Part shown: in pieces, positions 15,028 through 23,946 of the stretch
Position numbering within the stretch: the first letter of the stretch is position 1
Layout of the letters: the number at the start of each line of letters is the position of its first letter
NCBI RefSeq assembly: GCF_005116475.1
Contig: NZ_SWBO01000016.1
Location: 1 to 55,218 of the forward strand
From: Pedobacter cryotolerans
Lineage (GTDB): Bacteria > Bacteroidota > Bacteroidia > Sphingobacteriales > Sphingobacteriaceae
Direction of reading: 5' to 3'
DNA length: 55,218 nucleotides
The notes under the pieces: model-generated
Told to the model about the DNA's origin: nothing
The model's input: the letters and a program-made list of their open reading frames with translations, nothing else
The model's database searches: none
Position numbers and translations under genes: made by a program

Positions 15028-15177
15028 CTACCCTACCACAAATTACCCCCTGCGCATGTAATGTCTTCTGCTGCCTGGCCAGACCGCCTAGACAATTTGC
15101 ATTTTGCTGCCGAAATCTACCGAATGCTAGGCAAACGTTATAACGAAAAAATGCCATCGCTATTAACCTATTTTTAA
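15028..15177 (+). pseudogene. 3' remnant of a SASA-type carbohydrate esterase
   Basis: In the 223-bp gap between two operon genes, one frame (stop 15175-15177) reads PPAHVMSSAAWPDRLDNLHF and AAEIYRMLGKRYNEKMPSLL. DNLHF(S)AEGYRxLGxRY is the C-terminal catalytic His block of SASA/CE6-type acetylesterases. The rest of the gene is missing; upstream the frame meets the end of the CBM6 gene and a frame change. An acetylxylan esterase gene was therefore probably once part of this operon and has been deleted; another SASA-type esterase survives at 42655-44628. Confidence 0.65.
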
Positions 15178-15205
15178 AGTATAATTAATGTATTTAAGAA
15201 AAAAT

Positions 15206-15946
15206 ATGAGCCATAAGATTGCTATAGTTACCGGTGGAGCTATTGGATTAGGATTTGCCATCTCCCAGAAACTAGTTAATGAAGAAATTAAAGTTGTTAT
15301 AATTGGCAGGGATGAGCAAAAACTACTCTCGGCAAAACACATACTTGGATCCTTGTGTACGTATAGAATATTTGATTTATCAAACCTAACAGGTATTCCC
15401 GATTTGGTAAAAGATATATATAACGAATTTGGCCAAATTGATATTTTGATAAATAATGCTGGCATTAATATGAAAAAGCCATTCATAGAAGTAACCGATG
15501 AAGATTTTGACAGTATCATCCAAATTAATTTATCAGCTGTATTTGCGATTAGCAGAGAAGTGGTGAAAAAAATGCTGATTTCAAAAAAGGGAAGTATTGT
15601 GAATATCAGCTCAATGGCATCCCAATACGGAATACCAAAAGTAATTGCATATACAGCTGCAAAATCTGCTATAGAAGGAATGACTAGAGCAATGGCAAGT
15701 GAACTATCACCCATTGGTATAAGGATAAATTGTGTTGCGCCTGGTTTTATAAAAACTGCCATGTCTGCTAAAGCTTTAGATTCTGATCCTGAACGAAAGC
15801 AAAAAGTGCTTTCAAGAACTCCGATGGAACAAATGGGTGAACCAGAAGACGTTGCTGAAGCTGTTTATTACTTTTGCTCAGAAGGTGCTAAATACGTTAC
15901 TGGAGTGGTTATGCCTGTTGACGGCGGGAATTCGATTGGGTTTTAA
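15206..15946 (+). CDS. SDR family oxidoreductase, candidate D-mannonate oxidoreductase
   Basis: A short-chain dehydrogenase of 246 aa from the ATG at 15206 (a start at 15188 adds six residues not typical of the family). The cofactor motif TGGAIGLG, the NNAG motif, the catalytic Ser in NISSMAS and Tyr-Lys in YTAAK are all present, and the C-terminus GVVMPVDGGNSIGF is classical. It is probably cytoplasmic and NAD(P)-dependent. Many Bacteroidetes uronate loci use an SDR in place of UxuB to reduce fructuronate to mannonate; with uxuA in the same locus this is the best guess, but a generic 3-ketoacyl or gluconate reductase cannot be ruled out. Confidence 0.82.
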   Translation: MSHKIAIVTGGAIGLGFAISQKLVNEEIKVVIIGRDEQKLLSAKHILGSLCTYRIFDLSNLTGIPDLVKDIYNEFGQIDILINNAGINMKKPFIEVTDEDFDSIIQINLSAVFAISREVVKKMLISKKGSIVNISSMASQYGIPKVIAYTAAKSAIEGMTRAMASELSPIGIRINCVAPGFIKTAMSAKALDSDPERKQKVLSRTPMEQMGEPEDVAEAVYYFCSEGAKYVTGVVMPVDGGNSIGF

Positions 15947-15959
15947 AAAATAAAAGATA

Positions 15960-17072
15960 ATGTTAAAATATAAATCTACTTTACTTTCATTATTGCTTTG
16001 TGGGGCACTTACTATTAGTGCTTGCAAAACTAAACAGCACATTAATAACTACGAAACCGACATTCGTGGTTTGAAAGATTTTTACAAAAACTACTTTTCT
16101 GTTGGTGTGGCCGTTGGCAAAAGTAGCCTTAATGGCGAAGAAGCTACATTAATTAAAAAACAATATAACAGCATTACTGCAGAAAACGACATGAAAATGG
16201 AGATGATACAGCCAGTTGAAGGAAAATTTAATTGGGCCACCGCCGATTCGATAGTAAATTTTGGCATAAAAAACAACATTGGCATCCGTGGGCATAACCT
16301 GTGTTGGCATGAACAGGCTCCCGAATGGTTTTTTGTGGGTAAAGATGGAAAAGAGGTGAGTAAAGATGTTTTATTACAGCGATTAAAAACGCATATCGAT
16401 GCAATTGTTGGCCGATATAAAGGTAAAATTTACGCTTGGGATGTTGTAAACGAAGCCATTGATGATGATTCTACAAAGTACCTCAGAAATTCTAAATGGT
16501 ATAAAATATGTGGAGAAGATTTTATCATCAAAGCTTTTGAGTATGCGCACGCGGCAGACCCGAGTGCAAAACTTTATTATAACGACTACAATACCGAAAG
16601 ACCAGAGAAAAGAGAAAGACTATACAAATTACTTAAAAGCTTAAAAGAAAAAGGCGTACCTATAGATGGCGTTGGTTTGCAAGCACATTGGTCGCTGCAA
16701 GAACCTACAGAGCAAGAGCTGGTAACGGCAGTAGAAAAATACTCATCCTTAGGGTTAAATATTCAGTTTACCGAGCTAGATATTTCTATTTACCCATGGG
16801 AAAAAAATAAAAGGGCTAAACGCCTAGGCGAATCAGATCAATTTACAAGTGAACTGGAAGCCCAGCAAATGGCTAAATACAAAATGGTATTTGATGTATT
16901 TAGAAGATATAAAGATGTAATTACAAACGTTACCTTTTGGAATATATCAGACCGTAGAACTTGGCTCGATTCCTATCCAGTTCCGGGTCGAAAAAATTAT
17001 CCCTTGCTCTTTGATGCCCAATTAAAACCTAAAAAAGCTTATTGGGAAGTAATTAATTTTAAGAATAAATGA
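15960..17072 (+). CDS. GH10 endo-1,4-beta-xylanase, lipoprotein
   Basis: A 370-aa GH10 enzyme. Signal peptide with lipobox ISAC (Cys22), so it is likely anchored to a membrane. Acid/base Glu165 in WDVVNE and nucleophile Glu272 in FTELDIS; also ITAENDMKM, RGHNLCWHEQ, LQAHWSLQ and VTFWNISDRRTWLD. Clearly a paralogue of the GH10 at 12530 with the same domain limits, so they arose by duplication and may differ in location or product length. Its stop codon overlaps the GH115 start by 4 nt (ATGA), showing translational coupling. Confidence 0.94.
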   Translation: MLKYKSTLLSLLLCGALTISACKTKQHINNYETDIRGLKDFYKNYFSVGVAVGKSSLNGEEATLIKKQYNSITAENDMKMEMIQPVEGKFNWATADSIVNFGIKNNIGIRGHNLCWHEQAPEWFFVGKDGKEVSKDVLLQRLKTHIDAIVGRYKGKIYAWDVVNEAIDDDSTKYLRNSKWYKICGEDFIIKAFEYAHAADPSAKLYYNDYNTERPEKRERLYKLLKSLKEKGVPIDGVGLQAHWSLQEPTEQELVTAVEKYSSLGLNIQFTELDISIYPWEKNKRAKRLGESDQFTSELEAQQMAKYKMVFDVFRRYKDVITNVTFWNISDRRTWLDSYPVPGRKNYPLLFDAQLKPKKAYWEVINFKNK

Positions 17073-19930
17073 AAAAAACACTCCTAATTCTACTAATTAT
17101 CATAAGCAGTTTTGGTTTAAAGGCTGCTGCTCTTGATCCAATTACGGTTAATACTTACATGCCTGGAAGTTTTTCATTGGTAAAGAAAGGAAAAGTATCT
17201 CCAATTTTAGTGAGCGAGAACGAATGGCCTGGTGCAATACGTGCGGCAAAAAATCTCCAAAGTGATATTGAAAAAGTAACTGGAATTGGTCCTGAGTTTT
17301 TTACTGATAAACCACAAAGTATGCCGATTATCATAGGCACAATTGGCAAAAGTAAGCTAATAGATGAAATGATAAGCAACCGCCGCATCAACGTTGGTGG
17401 AATTGCCGGAAAATGGGAATCAACATTGATACAAGTGGTAAAAAACCCTGTTATTGGTGTAGATTCTGCTTTGGTTATTGTTGGAAGCGATAAGCGTGGT
17501 ACAATCTATGGAATTTACGAACTTTCTTCTCAAATTGGAGTTTCTCCATGGTATTATTGGGCAGACGTGCCTGCAAAAAAAAGTAATTCAATTTTTGTAA
17601 TTGCAGGTGAACACGTAATTTCATCTCCGGCAGTTAAATATAGAGGCATATTTTTAAATGATGAAGCACCTGCACTTTCAGGTTGGAGCAAAAAAGAATT
17701 TGGTGGTTTTAACAGCAAGTTTTACGAAAAAGTATTCGAATTAATTCTTCGTTTAAAAGGCAATTACCTTTGGCCTGCCATGTGGGGTAATGCTTTTAAC
17801 GATGATGACAAGTTAAATCCAATATTGGCTGATGAATTTGGTGTGGTAATTGGTACCTCGCACCACGAACCTTTGTCAAGAGCTCATGATGAATGGAGAA
17901 GATACAAAGGAGGAAAATGGAACTACGAACAAAATCCAAATCAATTAAAAGAATTTTGGGAAACTGGTTTTAAACGCATTGCAGATAAAGAACAAATTAT
18001 TACAATTGGCATGCGTGGCGATGGTGATGAACCAATGTCTACTGGGACAGCTACTGCATTACTCGAAAAAATCGTCAAAGATCAGCGAGAAATAATTGAA
18101 AATATAACTAAAAAACCAGCTTCGGAAACCCCTCAACTATGGGCGCTTTATAAAGAAGTGCAAGATTATTACGATAAAGGTATGAGAGTACCTGATGATG
18201 TAACATTACTTTTATGTGATGACAATTGGGGAAACATTAGAAAATTACCAAAACTAGGTGAAAATCCAAGAAAAGGCGGATATGGCATTTATTATCATTT
18301 TGATTATGTAGGCGGACCCAGAAATTATAAATGGGTAAACACCAACCCTATTCAAAAAATTTGGGAACAAATGCGACTAGCTTACGAACATGATGCCAAT
18401 CAGATTTGGATTGTAAATGTGGGTGATTTGAAGCCAATGGAATTTCCTATCCAATTCTTTTTAGATTATGCATGGGCACCTGATGCCATCCCTTCGGAGA
18501 AATTAATGGATTATACCAAAAAATGGGCTTCTAAGCAATTTGGCGCTGATTATGCAATAACAATTGCAAGTTTTATAGATACTTATTTAAAATACGCAGG
18601 GCGGATAAAACCCGAATTGCTAAACGCCAGCACTTATAGCTTGATTAACTATAATGAATTTGATCAAGTTACCACAGATTTTATCCAGCTCAAAAATCAA
18701 GCGAATGCCATTTACCTGCAGCTTGATGCTGATAAAAAAGACGCTTACTACCAATTGGTGCTCCATCCTATCGAAGCGTTATCGAACCTTTATGAAATGT
18801 ATCTGGCTGTAGCCAGAAACAAGCTTTATGCTAAACAGGGTCGTTTATCTGCAAATTATTACGCCGATAAAGTTGATTCGCTTTTTAAAAGGGATGCAGC
18901 AATAACTACCTACTACAACAAAACGATGGCTGGTGGCAAATGGGATCACATGATGGATCAAACTCACATCGGCTATACTTCTTGGCAGCAGCCAGAAGAA
19001 AACATCATCCCTAAAACTACAAAAATACCTAATGAAAATACCGCACTAGGTTTGATGCTTGAGGGTAACGAAACGCATTTAACAGGTAAATTTAAATCAA
19101 ATATCACCTTACCAGGTTTTTCTTCCTTAACGCAAAAATCTCATTATTTCGAGCTTTATAGAACAGGTAATGCCAAAATCAGTTATCAAATTAAAGCACC
19201 AAATTTTGTAATTTTAAGCCAAAATAATGGCGAACTAACAGATGATCAAAGAATTGAAGTTAGCATCGATTGGAAAAAAGCGCCTAAAGGAAGCAAAGCC
19301 AGTGAAATAGTAGTTAGAGGAAGTGACGGCAACACTATCAGTTTTAGTATTTCAACCATAAACGCAGTAAATAATGATTTATTGCCAAATTTGTTCGTAC
19401 CAGAAAATGGCTATATCTCTATTGAAGCGCCAAGTTTTAACAGAGCAGTAAACAGTAGGCCAATCTTTTGGAAAACAATACCAAATTACGGCAAAACCAA
19501 AGGAGGTGTTACCGCTACCCCAGTAAGCTCACCTATACAAAACCCAAGCGATGGATCACCACACTTGGAATATGATATCTACCTCAGCGAGGTAGGCAAT
19601 TTCACCTTGCAAGCCTTTATTTCTCCAACTATCGATTTTACAGGTACCGATGGATTGAAATTTGCCATCTCCATTGATGATCAAAAGCCAGTTACGGTGA
19701 ACATTAGCAGCAATTATACTAACGAAGGTGCTTGGGGGCAATCTGTAGCCAACGGAATTAAAATATTTAAAACGCCGTTTTCTTTTGATAAAGCAGGCAA
19801 ACATACCATCAAATATTGGATGATAAATCCGGGAGTAGTATTGCAAAAACTTGTACTTGATATGGGCGGATTAAAACCTAGTTTTTTGGGGCCACCAGAA
19901 AGTACGATAAGCATAAAAAATAAACATTAA
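17069..19930 (+). CDS. GH115 xylan alpha-1,2-glucuronidase
   Basis: A 953-aa exported enzyme (signal peptide ending KAAA). GH115 members remove 4-O-methyl-glucuronate from internal xylose residues of polymeric xylan, unlike GH67. Recognisable segments: ENEWPGAIRAAKNLQSDIEK, KRGTIYGIYELSSQIGVSPW, KYRGIFLNDEAPALSGWS, LKGNYLWPAMWGNAF, TIGMRGDGDEPMSTGTA and LLCDDNWGNIRKLP. The C-terminal third (about 800-945) is a beta-sandwich accessory domain (FNRAVNSRPIFWKTIPNYG). Full length for the family. It starts inside the stop codon of the upstream GH10 gene. Confidence 0.93.
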   Translation: MKKTLLILLIIISSFGLKAAALDPITVNTYMPGSFSLVKKGKVSPILVSENEWPGAIRAAKNLQSDIEKVTGIGPEFFTDKPQSMPIIIGTIGKSKLIDEMISNRRINVGGIAGKWESTLIQVVKNPVIGVDSALVIVGSDKRGTIYGIYELSSQIGVSPWYYWADVPAKKSNSIFVIAGEHVISSPAVKYRGIFLNDEAPALSGWSKKEFGGFNSKFYEKVFELILRLKGNYLWPAMWGNAFNDDDKLNPILADEFGVVIGTSHHEPLSRAHDEWRRYKGGKWNYEQNPNQLKEFWETGFKRIADKEQIITIGMRGDGDEPMSTGTATALLEKIVKDQREIIENITKKPASETPQLWALYKEVQDYYDKGMRVPDDVTLLLCDDNWGNIRKLPKLGENPRKGGYGIYYHFDYVGGPRNYKWVNTNPIQKIWEQMRLAYEHDANQIWIVNVGDLKPMEFPIQFFLDYAWAPDAIPSEKLMDYTKKWASKQFGADYAITIASFIDTYLKYAGRIKPELLNASTYSLINYNEFDQVTTDFIQLKNQANAIYLQLDADKKDAYYQLVLHPIEALSNLYEMYLAVARNKLYAKQGRLSANYYADKVDSLFKRDAAITTYYNKTMAGGKWDHMMDQTHIGYTSWQQPEENIIPKTTKIPNENTALGLMLEGNETHLTGKFKSNITLPGFSSLTQKSHYFELYRTGNAKISYQIKAPNFVILSQNNGELTDDQRIEVSIDWKKAPKGSKASEIVVRGSDGNTISFSISTINAVNNDLLPNLFVPENGYISIEAPSFNRAVNSRPIFWKTIPNYGKTKGGVTATPVSSPIQNPSDGSPHLEYDIYLSEVGNFTLQAFISPTIDFTGTDGLKFAISIDDQKPVTVNISSNYTNEGAWGQSVANGIKIFKTPFSFDKAGKHTIKYWMINPGVVLQKLVLDMGGLKPSFLGPPESTISIKNKH

Positions 19931-19946
19931 CCAAATATCAAAAACC

Positions 19947-21047
19947 ATGATCAAAGAGATTAAAACGTTAACGTTGTTCGCATCAATGATGAGCTTAGGC
20001 ATTGCGAGTTCATGCCAACAAGCCGCGAATAAAACAGCAGAAAAAAGTGCAGATACCACAAAGAAATCTAAATATCTTTCAGCTCCATTAATTTCAGAAA
20101 TTTACACGGCAGATCCTTCGGCACATGTGTTTAATGATAAAATTTATATCTACCCATCACACGATGTGGAAGCTGGCACCCCTGAAAATGATAATGGTGA
20201 TCATTTCGACATGAGGGATTACCATATTTTAAGTATGGATAGCATCGGCGGCAAGGTGACTAAACATGAAGTTGCTTTAAGTGTTAAAGATATTCCTTGG
20301 GCAGGCCGCCAACTTTGGGCACCAGATGCTGCCTATAAAAACGGTACTTATTACCTTTATTTCCCTGTAAAAGACAAACAAGATGTTTTTAGAATTGGTG
20401 TAGCAACTTCTAAAAATCCAGTTGGCCCATTTAAGGCAGAACCAGAGCCAATTAAAGGAAGTTTAAGTATTGACCCAGCTATGTTTACTGATACAGATGG
20501 TAGCACTTATATGTATTTTGGTGGTATATGGGGCGGACAATTACAGCGTTGGAAAGATGGTAAATATGATGCCAATGGTTCTAAAACCGATTCACAAAAA
20601 GAAAACGAGCCTGCTTTAAGTGCAAAAGTGGCTAAAATGAGTGGCGATATGTTATCATTTGATGGCGAAATTAAAGATGTGCAGATTTTAGATAAACAAG
20701 GCAAACCATTGTTAACTAAAGATCATGATAGACGTTTTTTTGAAGGCGCTTGGATGCACAAATATAACGGCAAATATTACTTCACCTATTCTACTGGCGA
20801 TACACATTATTTAGCCTATGCCATAGGCGATAATCCATACGGACCGTTCACTTATCAAGGTACTTTTATGAACCCAGTACAAGGATGGACCACTCATCAT
20901 TCTATTTTAGAAATTACAGACAAATGGTACATTTTCTATCATGATACCGAATTATCTGGAAAAACACACCTTAGAAATGTGAAAGTTACTGAGTTGAAAC
21001 GCAATGCTGATGGAACCATCCAAATGATTGAACCAATCCTAAACTAA
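19947..21047 (+). CDS. GH43 family glycosidase, lipoprotein
   Basis: A 366-aa GH43 with a lipoprotein signal (Cys23 in IASSC). The base Asp56 is in YTADPSAHVF, the second Asp in SIDPAMFTDTDGSTYMYFGG, and the acid Glu in RFFEGAWMHKYNGKYYFTYS. Only the catalytic propeller is present, without CBM. It belongs to a different GH43 branch from the other two in the window. Probable role: release of arabinose or xylose from arabino- or xylo-oligosaccharides; the substrate cannot be decided from sequence. It is the last gene of the plus-strand operon, 16 nt after GH115. Confidence 0.9.
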   Translation: MIKEIKTLTLFASMMSLGIASSCQQAANKTAEKSADTTKKSKYLSAPLISEIYTADPSAHVFNDKIYIYPSHDVEAGTPENDNGDHFDMRDYHILSMDSIGGKVTKHEVALSVKDIPWAGRQLWAPDAAYKNGTYYLYFPVKDKQDVFRIGVATSKNPVGPFKAEPEPIKGSLSIDPAMFTDTDGSTYMYFGGIWGGQLQRWKDGKYDANGSKTDSQKENEPALSAKVAKMSGDMLSFDGEIKDVQILDKQGKPLLTKDHDRRFFEGAWMHKYNGKYYFTYSTGDTHYLAYAIGDNPYGPFTYQGTFMNPVQGWTTHHSILEITDKWYIFYHDTELSGKTHLRNVKVTELKRNADGTIQMIEPILN

Positions 21048-21059
21048 CAAATAAGACAG

Positions 21060-21085
21060 CTAAGCTTTGATCAACTTTAGCTACA
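21060..21085. terminator. Possible bidirectional terminator between convergent genes
   Basis: AGCTAA and TTAGCT enclose the palindromic centre TTGATCAA, giving a stem of moderate quality between the convergent GH43 and lacI genes. There is no strong T-run. Confidence 0.3.
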
Positions 21086-21091
21086 TTATTG

Positions 21092-22111
21092 TTATAAGTA
21101 TGTGCCAGTAGATTGACGATCCACGATAGTTGGCTCAATTACAATTGTATTGATCTTATCGTAAGGATTGAGCTGTCTAATCATATCCAAAAAAAGTTTA
21201 GCGCATTCTTTGCCCATCTGGTTTGGATGCTGATCCACCGTGGATAAGCTGGGTGTAACATAAGGGGAAAAAACTTCGTTCGCAAAGCCCATTACACCAA
21301 TAATGGGAGGTGCCAATCCAACTTCTTTTAACTTTTTCACTATACCTAATGCAGTAAAATCATCTCCGGCAATAATTGCATCGGGCCGATTTTCATTGCG
21401 CAATAACTTACTTATTCCAAAACGACCATCTTTAATAGATAGACCACCTAAAATAATATCTTCTTCTATGACAGGCAAGCTATGTAGTTTAAGTGCTTGC
21501 TTGTAACCTTCCAATCGCTCACTAAATATTTTAATTTTATGGCTTGTAGTTACAAAAGCTATCTTTTTATAACCCCGTTCTATCAAATGGGTTGCTGCCA
21601 TAAATCCTGCCTTAAAATCATTTAAGGTAACAGTCGGTACCTTTAGGGTATCATCAATCCTATCAAAAAGTATCAAGGGCTTATTTTGGTTTACGACCTC
21701 TTTGAAATGGGATACATCTTCGGTTTCGAGAGCAAGTGAGGCCATGATTCCATCAACTTGGGCTTCTAGTAAAGTACTTACTCCTTTTATTTCTTTCGCT
21801 ACCGATTCGCTGGATTGGTAAACAATAATACTGTAGCCGCTCTCTTTTAACTCATCTTCAATACTATGAATGATAGAAGCAAAAAAATGAGCTTGGATAC
21901 TTGGTACAATTACACCGATGATATATGTTTTTCCTGATTTTAAAGCTGAAGCTAATTTATTGGGCCGATAATCGAGCTTTGCAGCCATCTCAATTACTGC
22001 CTTTTTGGTAGCATCACTAATTCCAGGAAAATTGCTCAATGCCCTTGACACGGTAGAAACCGTAACATCAAGCGCATTGGCAATATCATAGATGGTAGTT
22101 CTTTTTTTCAA
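21092..22111 (-). CDS. LacI family transcriptional regulator
   Basis: A 339-aa regulator. The N-terminal HTH reads TIYDIANALDVTVSTVSRAL (residues 5-24), followed by the hinge-type LDYRPNKLASALKSGKT. The rest is a periplasmic-binding-like effector domain (IGVIVPSIQAHFFASIIHSI, DAIIAGDDFTALGIVKKL). It is the obvious candidate for binding the LacI-type operators at 28514, 28556, 51436 and 51911, whose central CG and inverted halves fit the family. The ligand is probably a xylose, xylo-oligosaccharide or uronate intermediate. It is the last gene of the minus-strand block, 70 nt after the symporter gene. Confidence 0.92.
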   Translation of the reverse strand: MKKRTTIYDIANALDVTVSTVSRALSNFPGISDATKKAVIEMAAKLDYRPNKLASALKSGKTYIIGVIVPSIQAHFFASIIHSIEDELKESGYSIIVYQSSESVAKEIKGVSTLLEAQVDGIMASLALETEDVSHFKEVVNQNKPLILFDRIDDTLKVPTVTLNDFKAGFMAATHLIERGYKKIAFVTTSHKIKIFSERLEGYKQALKLHSLPVIEEDIILGGLSIKDGRFGISKLLRNENRPDAIIAGDDFTALGIVKKLKEVGLAPPIIGVMGFANEVFSPYVTPSLSTVDQHPNQMGKECAKLFLDMIRQLNPYDKINTIVIEPTIVDRQSTGTYL

Positions 22112-22140
22112 GATAATTTTAAAAATTGTTCTATCGCAAG

Positions 22141-22150
22141 TTTACGTAAA
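22141..22150. promoter_or_regulatory. TTTACGTAAA palindrome before lacI
   Basis: A perfect 10-bp palindrome with central CG lies 30 bp upstream of the lacI start, in the spacer after the symporter gene. It differs from the TGCAAYCGRTTGCA operators except in the CG centre, so it is either an autoregulatory site of another specificity or chance. Confidence 0.3.
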
Positions 22151-22181
22151 ATAATTATTATCGTTTAATGAAGCTATTAAA

Positions 22182-23864
22182 TTACCAAAAATAAGCATAA
22201 AGACCAGTAAGAATTACAATAACAACCGCTGAGCCTAGGGCAAAACTGTTGCTTACCTTAAACATACTGCTATCAATTTCTAATCCTTTGGCTTTTACCC
22301 CTCTCTTATGGTCAATTAAACTGATAATTACCATTCCAATTACAGCAATAACGAACACAAAGCCCATTCTATCTAAAAATGGTATTTCGTATAACGATGT
22401 ACCATCAGGCTGAACAACTAATGAAGAGAAACCCGATGATGCCAGAAATTCTAGATCCATTAGTCGAGGTAAAAACTTAAACAATACCGATAAGGCAAAG
22501 CCGCCAACGGTAGCGAACATTGCTGCATTTGAACTTGTCTTTTTCCAAAAGAAACCTAAAATAAACATGGCAAAAATACCCGGACTAACAAATCCTGTGT
22601 ATTCCTGGATAAATTCAAATCCTCCTTTTTTATCGATACCTAAAAATGGAGCGATAACTACAGCGGCAGCCATAGCTACAACCACTGATATTTTACCTAC
22701 TTTAACTAATTTCTGCTCACTAGCTTCTAAATCAATTTTCTTTTTAAAGATGTCTAATGTAAAAATAGTTGCTATACTATTAACCTTACCAGCTAATGAA
22801 GCAACAATTGCTGCTGTTAGTGCTGCAAATGATAAACCTTTTAATCCGGCAGGTAAAAGATTTAGTAAAACTGGGTAAGCCTTATCAGGATTTAATTCGC
22901 CATTTTGCAGCATTTCTGTTTGCAAACCACCTTTCATATGGATAACATACGCAGCAATACCTGGTAAAACCACAATAACAGGCATTAATAACTTTAAAAA
23001 TGCAGCGAATAAAATACCGCTTCTAGCAGTTTTTAAATCGGCGCCCAAAGCACGTTGCGTAATGTATTGATTACAACCCCAATAATTTAAATTCACAATC
23101 CACATACCACCTAACAACACGGTTAAACCTGGCAAACTAGGGAAATTCGGATTATCCTTTTTCAAAATCATGTGAAAATGATCATCAGATTGGCTCATCA
23201 TATAGTTAAAACCATTAATTACACCATCCTGTCCGTTTAATTCTGCAACTCTTCCCAAGGCTAAATATGTAGTAACTAATCCACCTAAAATCAAGAAAAT
23301 TACCTGTATTACATCGGTATAACCAATTACCTTCATCCCGCCTAATGCGATAATAATTGAAAAAGCAGCCAAAGCATACATACATAAGGTAGTATCAATA
23401 CCTGATATCCCATTAATTGCCAAAGCACCCAAATAAAGTATAGAAGTTAAGTTTACAATTACGTACAACAACAACCAAAAAACCGCCATGATCATCGCAA
23501 CCGTTTCATTGTAACGTTGCTGCAGAAATTGCGGCATGGTGTATATTTTATTTTTCAGATAAACCGGAATGAAAAATACGGCAACAATAATTAATGTTAA
23601 AGCAGCCATCCACTCGTAGGTGGCAATGGCTAAACCCATTTTAAATCCATTACCACTCATGGCAATAAATTGTTCTGACGAGATGTTTGATGCAATTAAC
23701 GATGTTCCGATAGCCCACCAGGTTAACGAACCTTCAGCTAAAAAATAATCGTGTGAAGCCGAAACCGACTTTTTCTTTTTACGGTAAATGAACCACCCGT
23801 ACGCGGCAACAATTACAAAGTATACCAGAAATACGATGTAATCTTTAATAGCTAAACTGTTCAT
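22182..23864 (-). CDS. Sodium/solute symporter (SSS family), probable xylose transporter
   Basis: A 560-aa inner-membrane protein with about 14 hydrophobic spans and hardly any soluble part. SSS hallmarks: SLTWWAIGTSLIASNISSEQ, the GLAIATYEWMAALTLI segment, and LTAAIVASLAGKVNSIATIF in the middle. These are typical of the vSGLT-like sugar:Na+ branch. Adjacent xylA and xylB suggest that xylose is the substrate, giving uptake of the monosaccharide released in the periplasm. Co-directional with xylA; a strong hairpin in the spacer may lower its expression relative to xylA. Confidence 0.9.
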   Translation of the reverse strand: MNSLAIKDYIVFLVYFVIVAAYGWFIYRKKKKSVSASHDYFLAEGSLTWWAIGTSLIASNISSEQFIAMSGNGFKMGLAIATYEWMAALTLIIVAVFFIPVYLKNKIYTMPQFLQQRYNETVAMIMAVFWLLLYVIVNLTSILYLGALAINGISGIDTTLCMYALAAFSIIIALGGMKVIGYTDVIQVIFLILGGLVTTYLALGRVAELNGQDGVINGFNYMMSQSDDHFHMILKKDNPNFPSLPGLTVLLGGMWIVNLNYWGCNQYITQRALGADLKTARSGILFAAFLKLLMPVIVVLPGIAAYVIHMKGGLQTEMLQNGELNPDKAYPVLLNLLPAGLKGLSFAALTAAIVASLAGKVNSIATIFTLDIFKKKIDLEASEQKLVKVGKISVVVAMAAAVVIAPFLGIDKKGGFEFIQEYTGFVSPGIFAMFILGFFWKKTSSNAAMFATVGGFALSVLFKFLPRLMDLEFLASSGFSSLVVQPDGTSLYEIPFLDRMGFVFVIAVIGMVIISLIDHKRGVKAKGLEIDSSMFKVSNSFALGSAVVIVILTGLYAYFW

Positions 23865-23900
23865 GTTTGGTTTTTGGTTAGAATTTTATTGTTAAAAGTA

Positions 23901-23936
23901 AAATGCTCAAACCGTTTGGAACGAATTTGAGCATTT
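23901..23936 (-). terminator. Hairpin terminator or attenuator after xylA
   Basis: AAATGCTCAAA (23901-23911) pairs perfectly with TTTGAGCATTT (23926-23936). It lies 10 bp after the xylA stop codon and, on the minus strand, is followed by TTACTTTT. It separates xylA from the symporter gene, either ending the transcript or stabilising its 3' end. Confidence 0.6.
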
Positions 23937-23946
23937 ACTATTTTGA

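Noticed and set aside
15163..15762. 199-aa minus-strand frame
   Set aside because: Antisense to the SDR gene, whose cofactor and catalytic motifs are intact.
23907..23920. Operator-like TCAAACCGTTTGGA between xylA and the symporter gene
   Set aside because: At least four mismatches to the 14-mer, and the sequence is explained by the terminator stem-loop.
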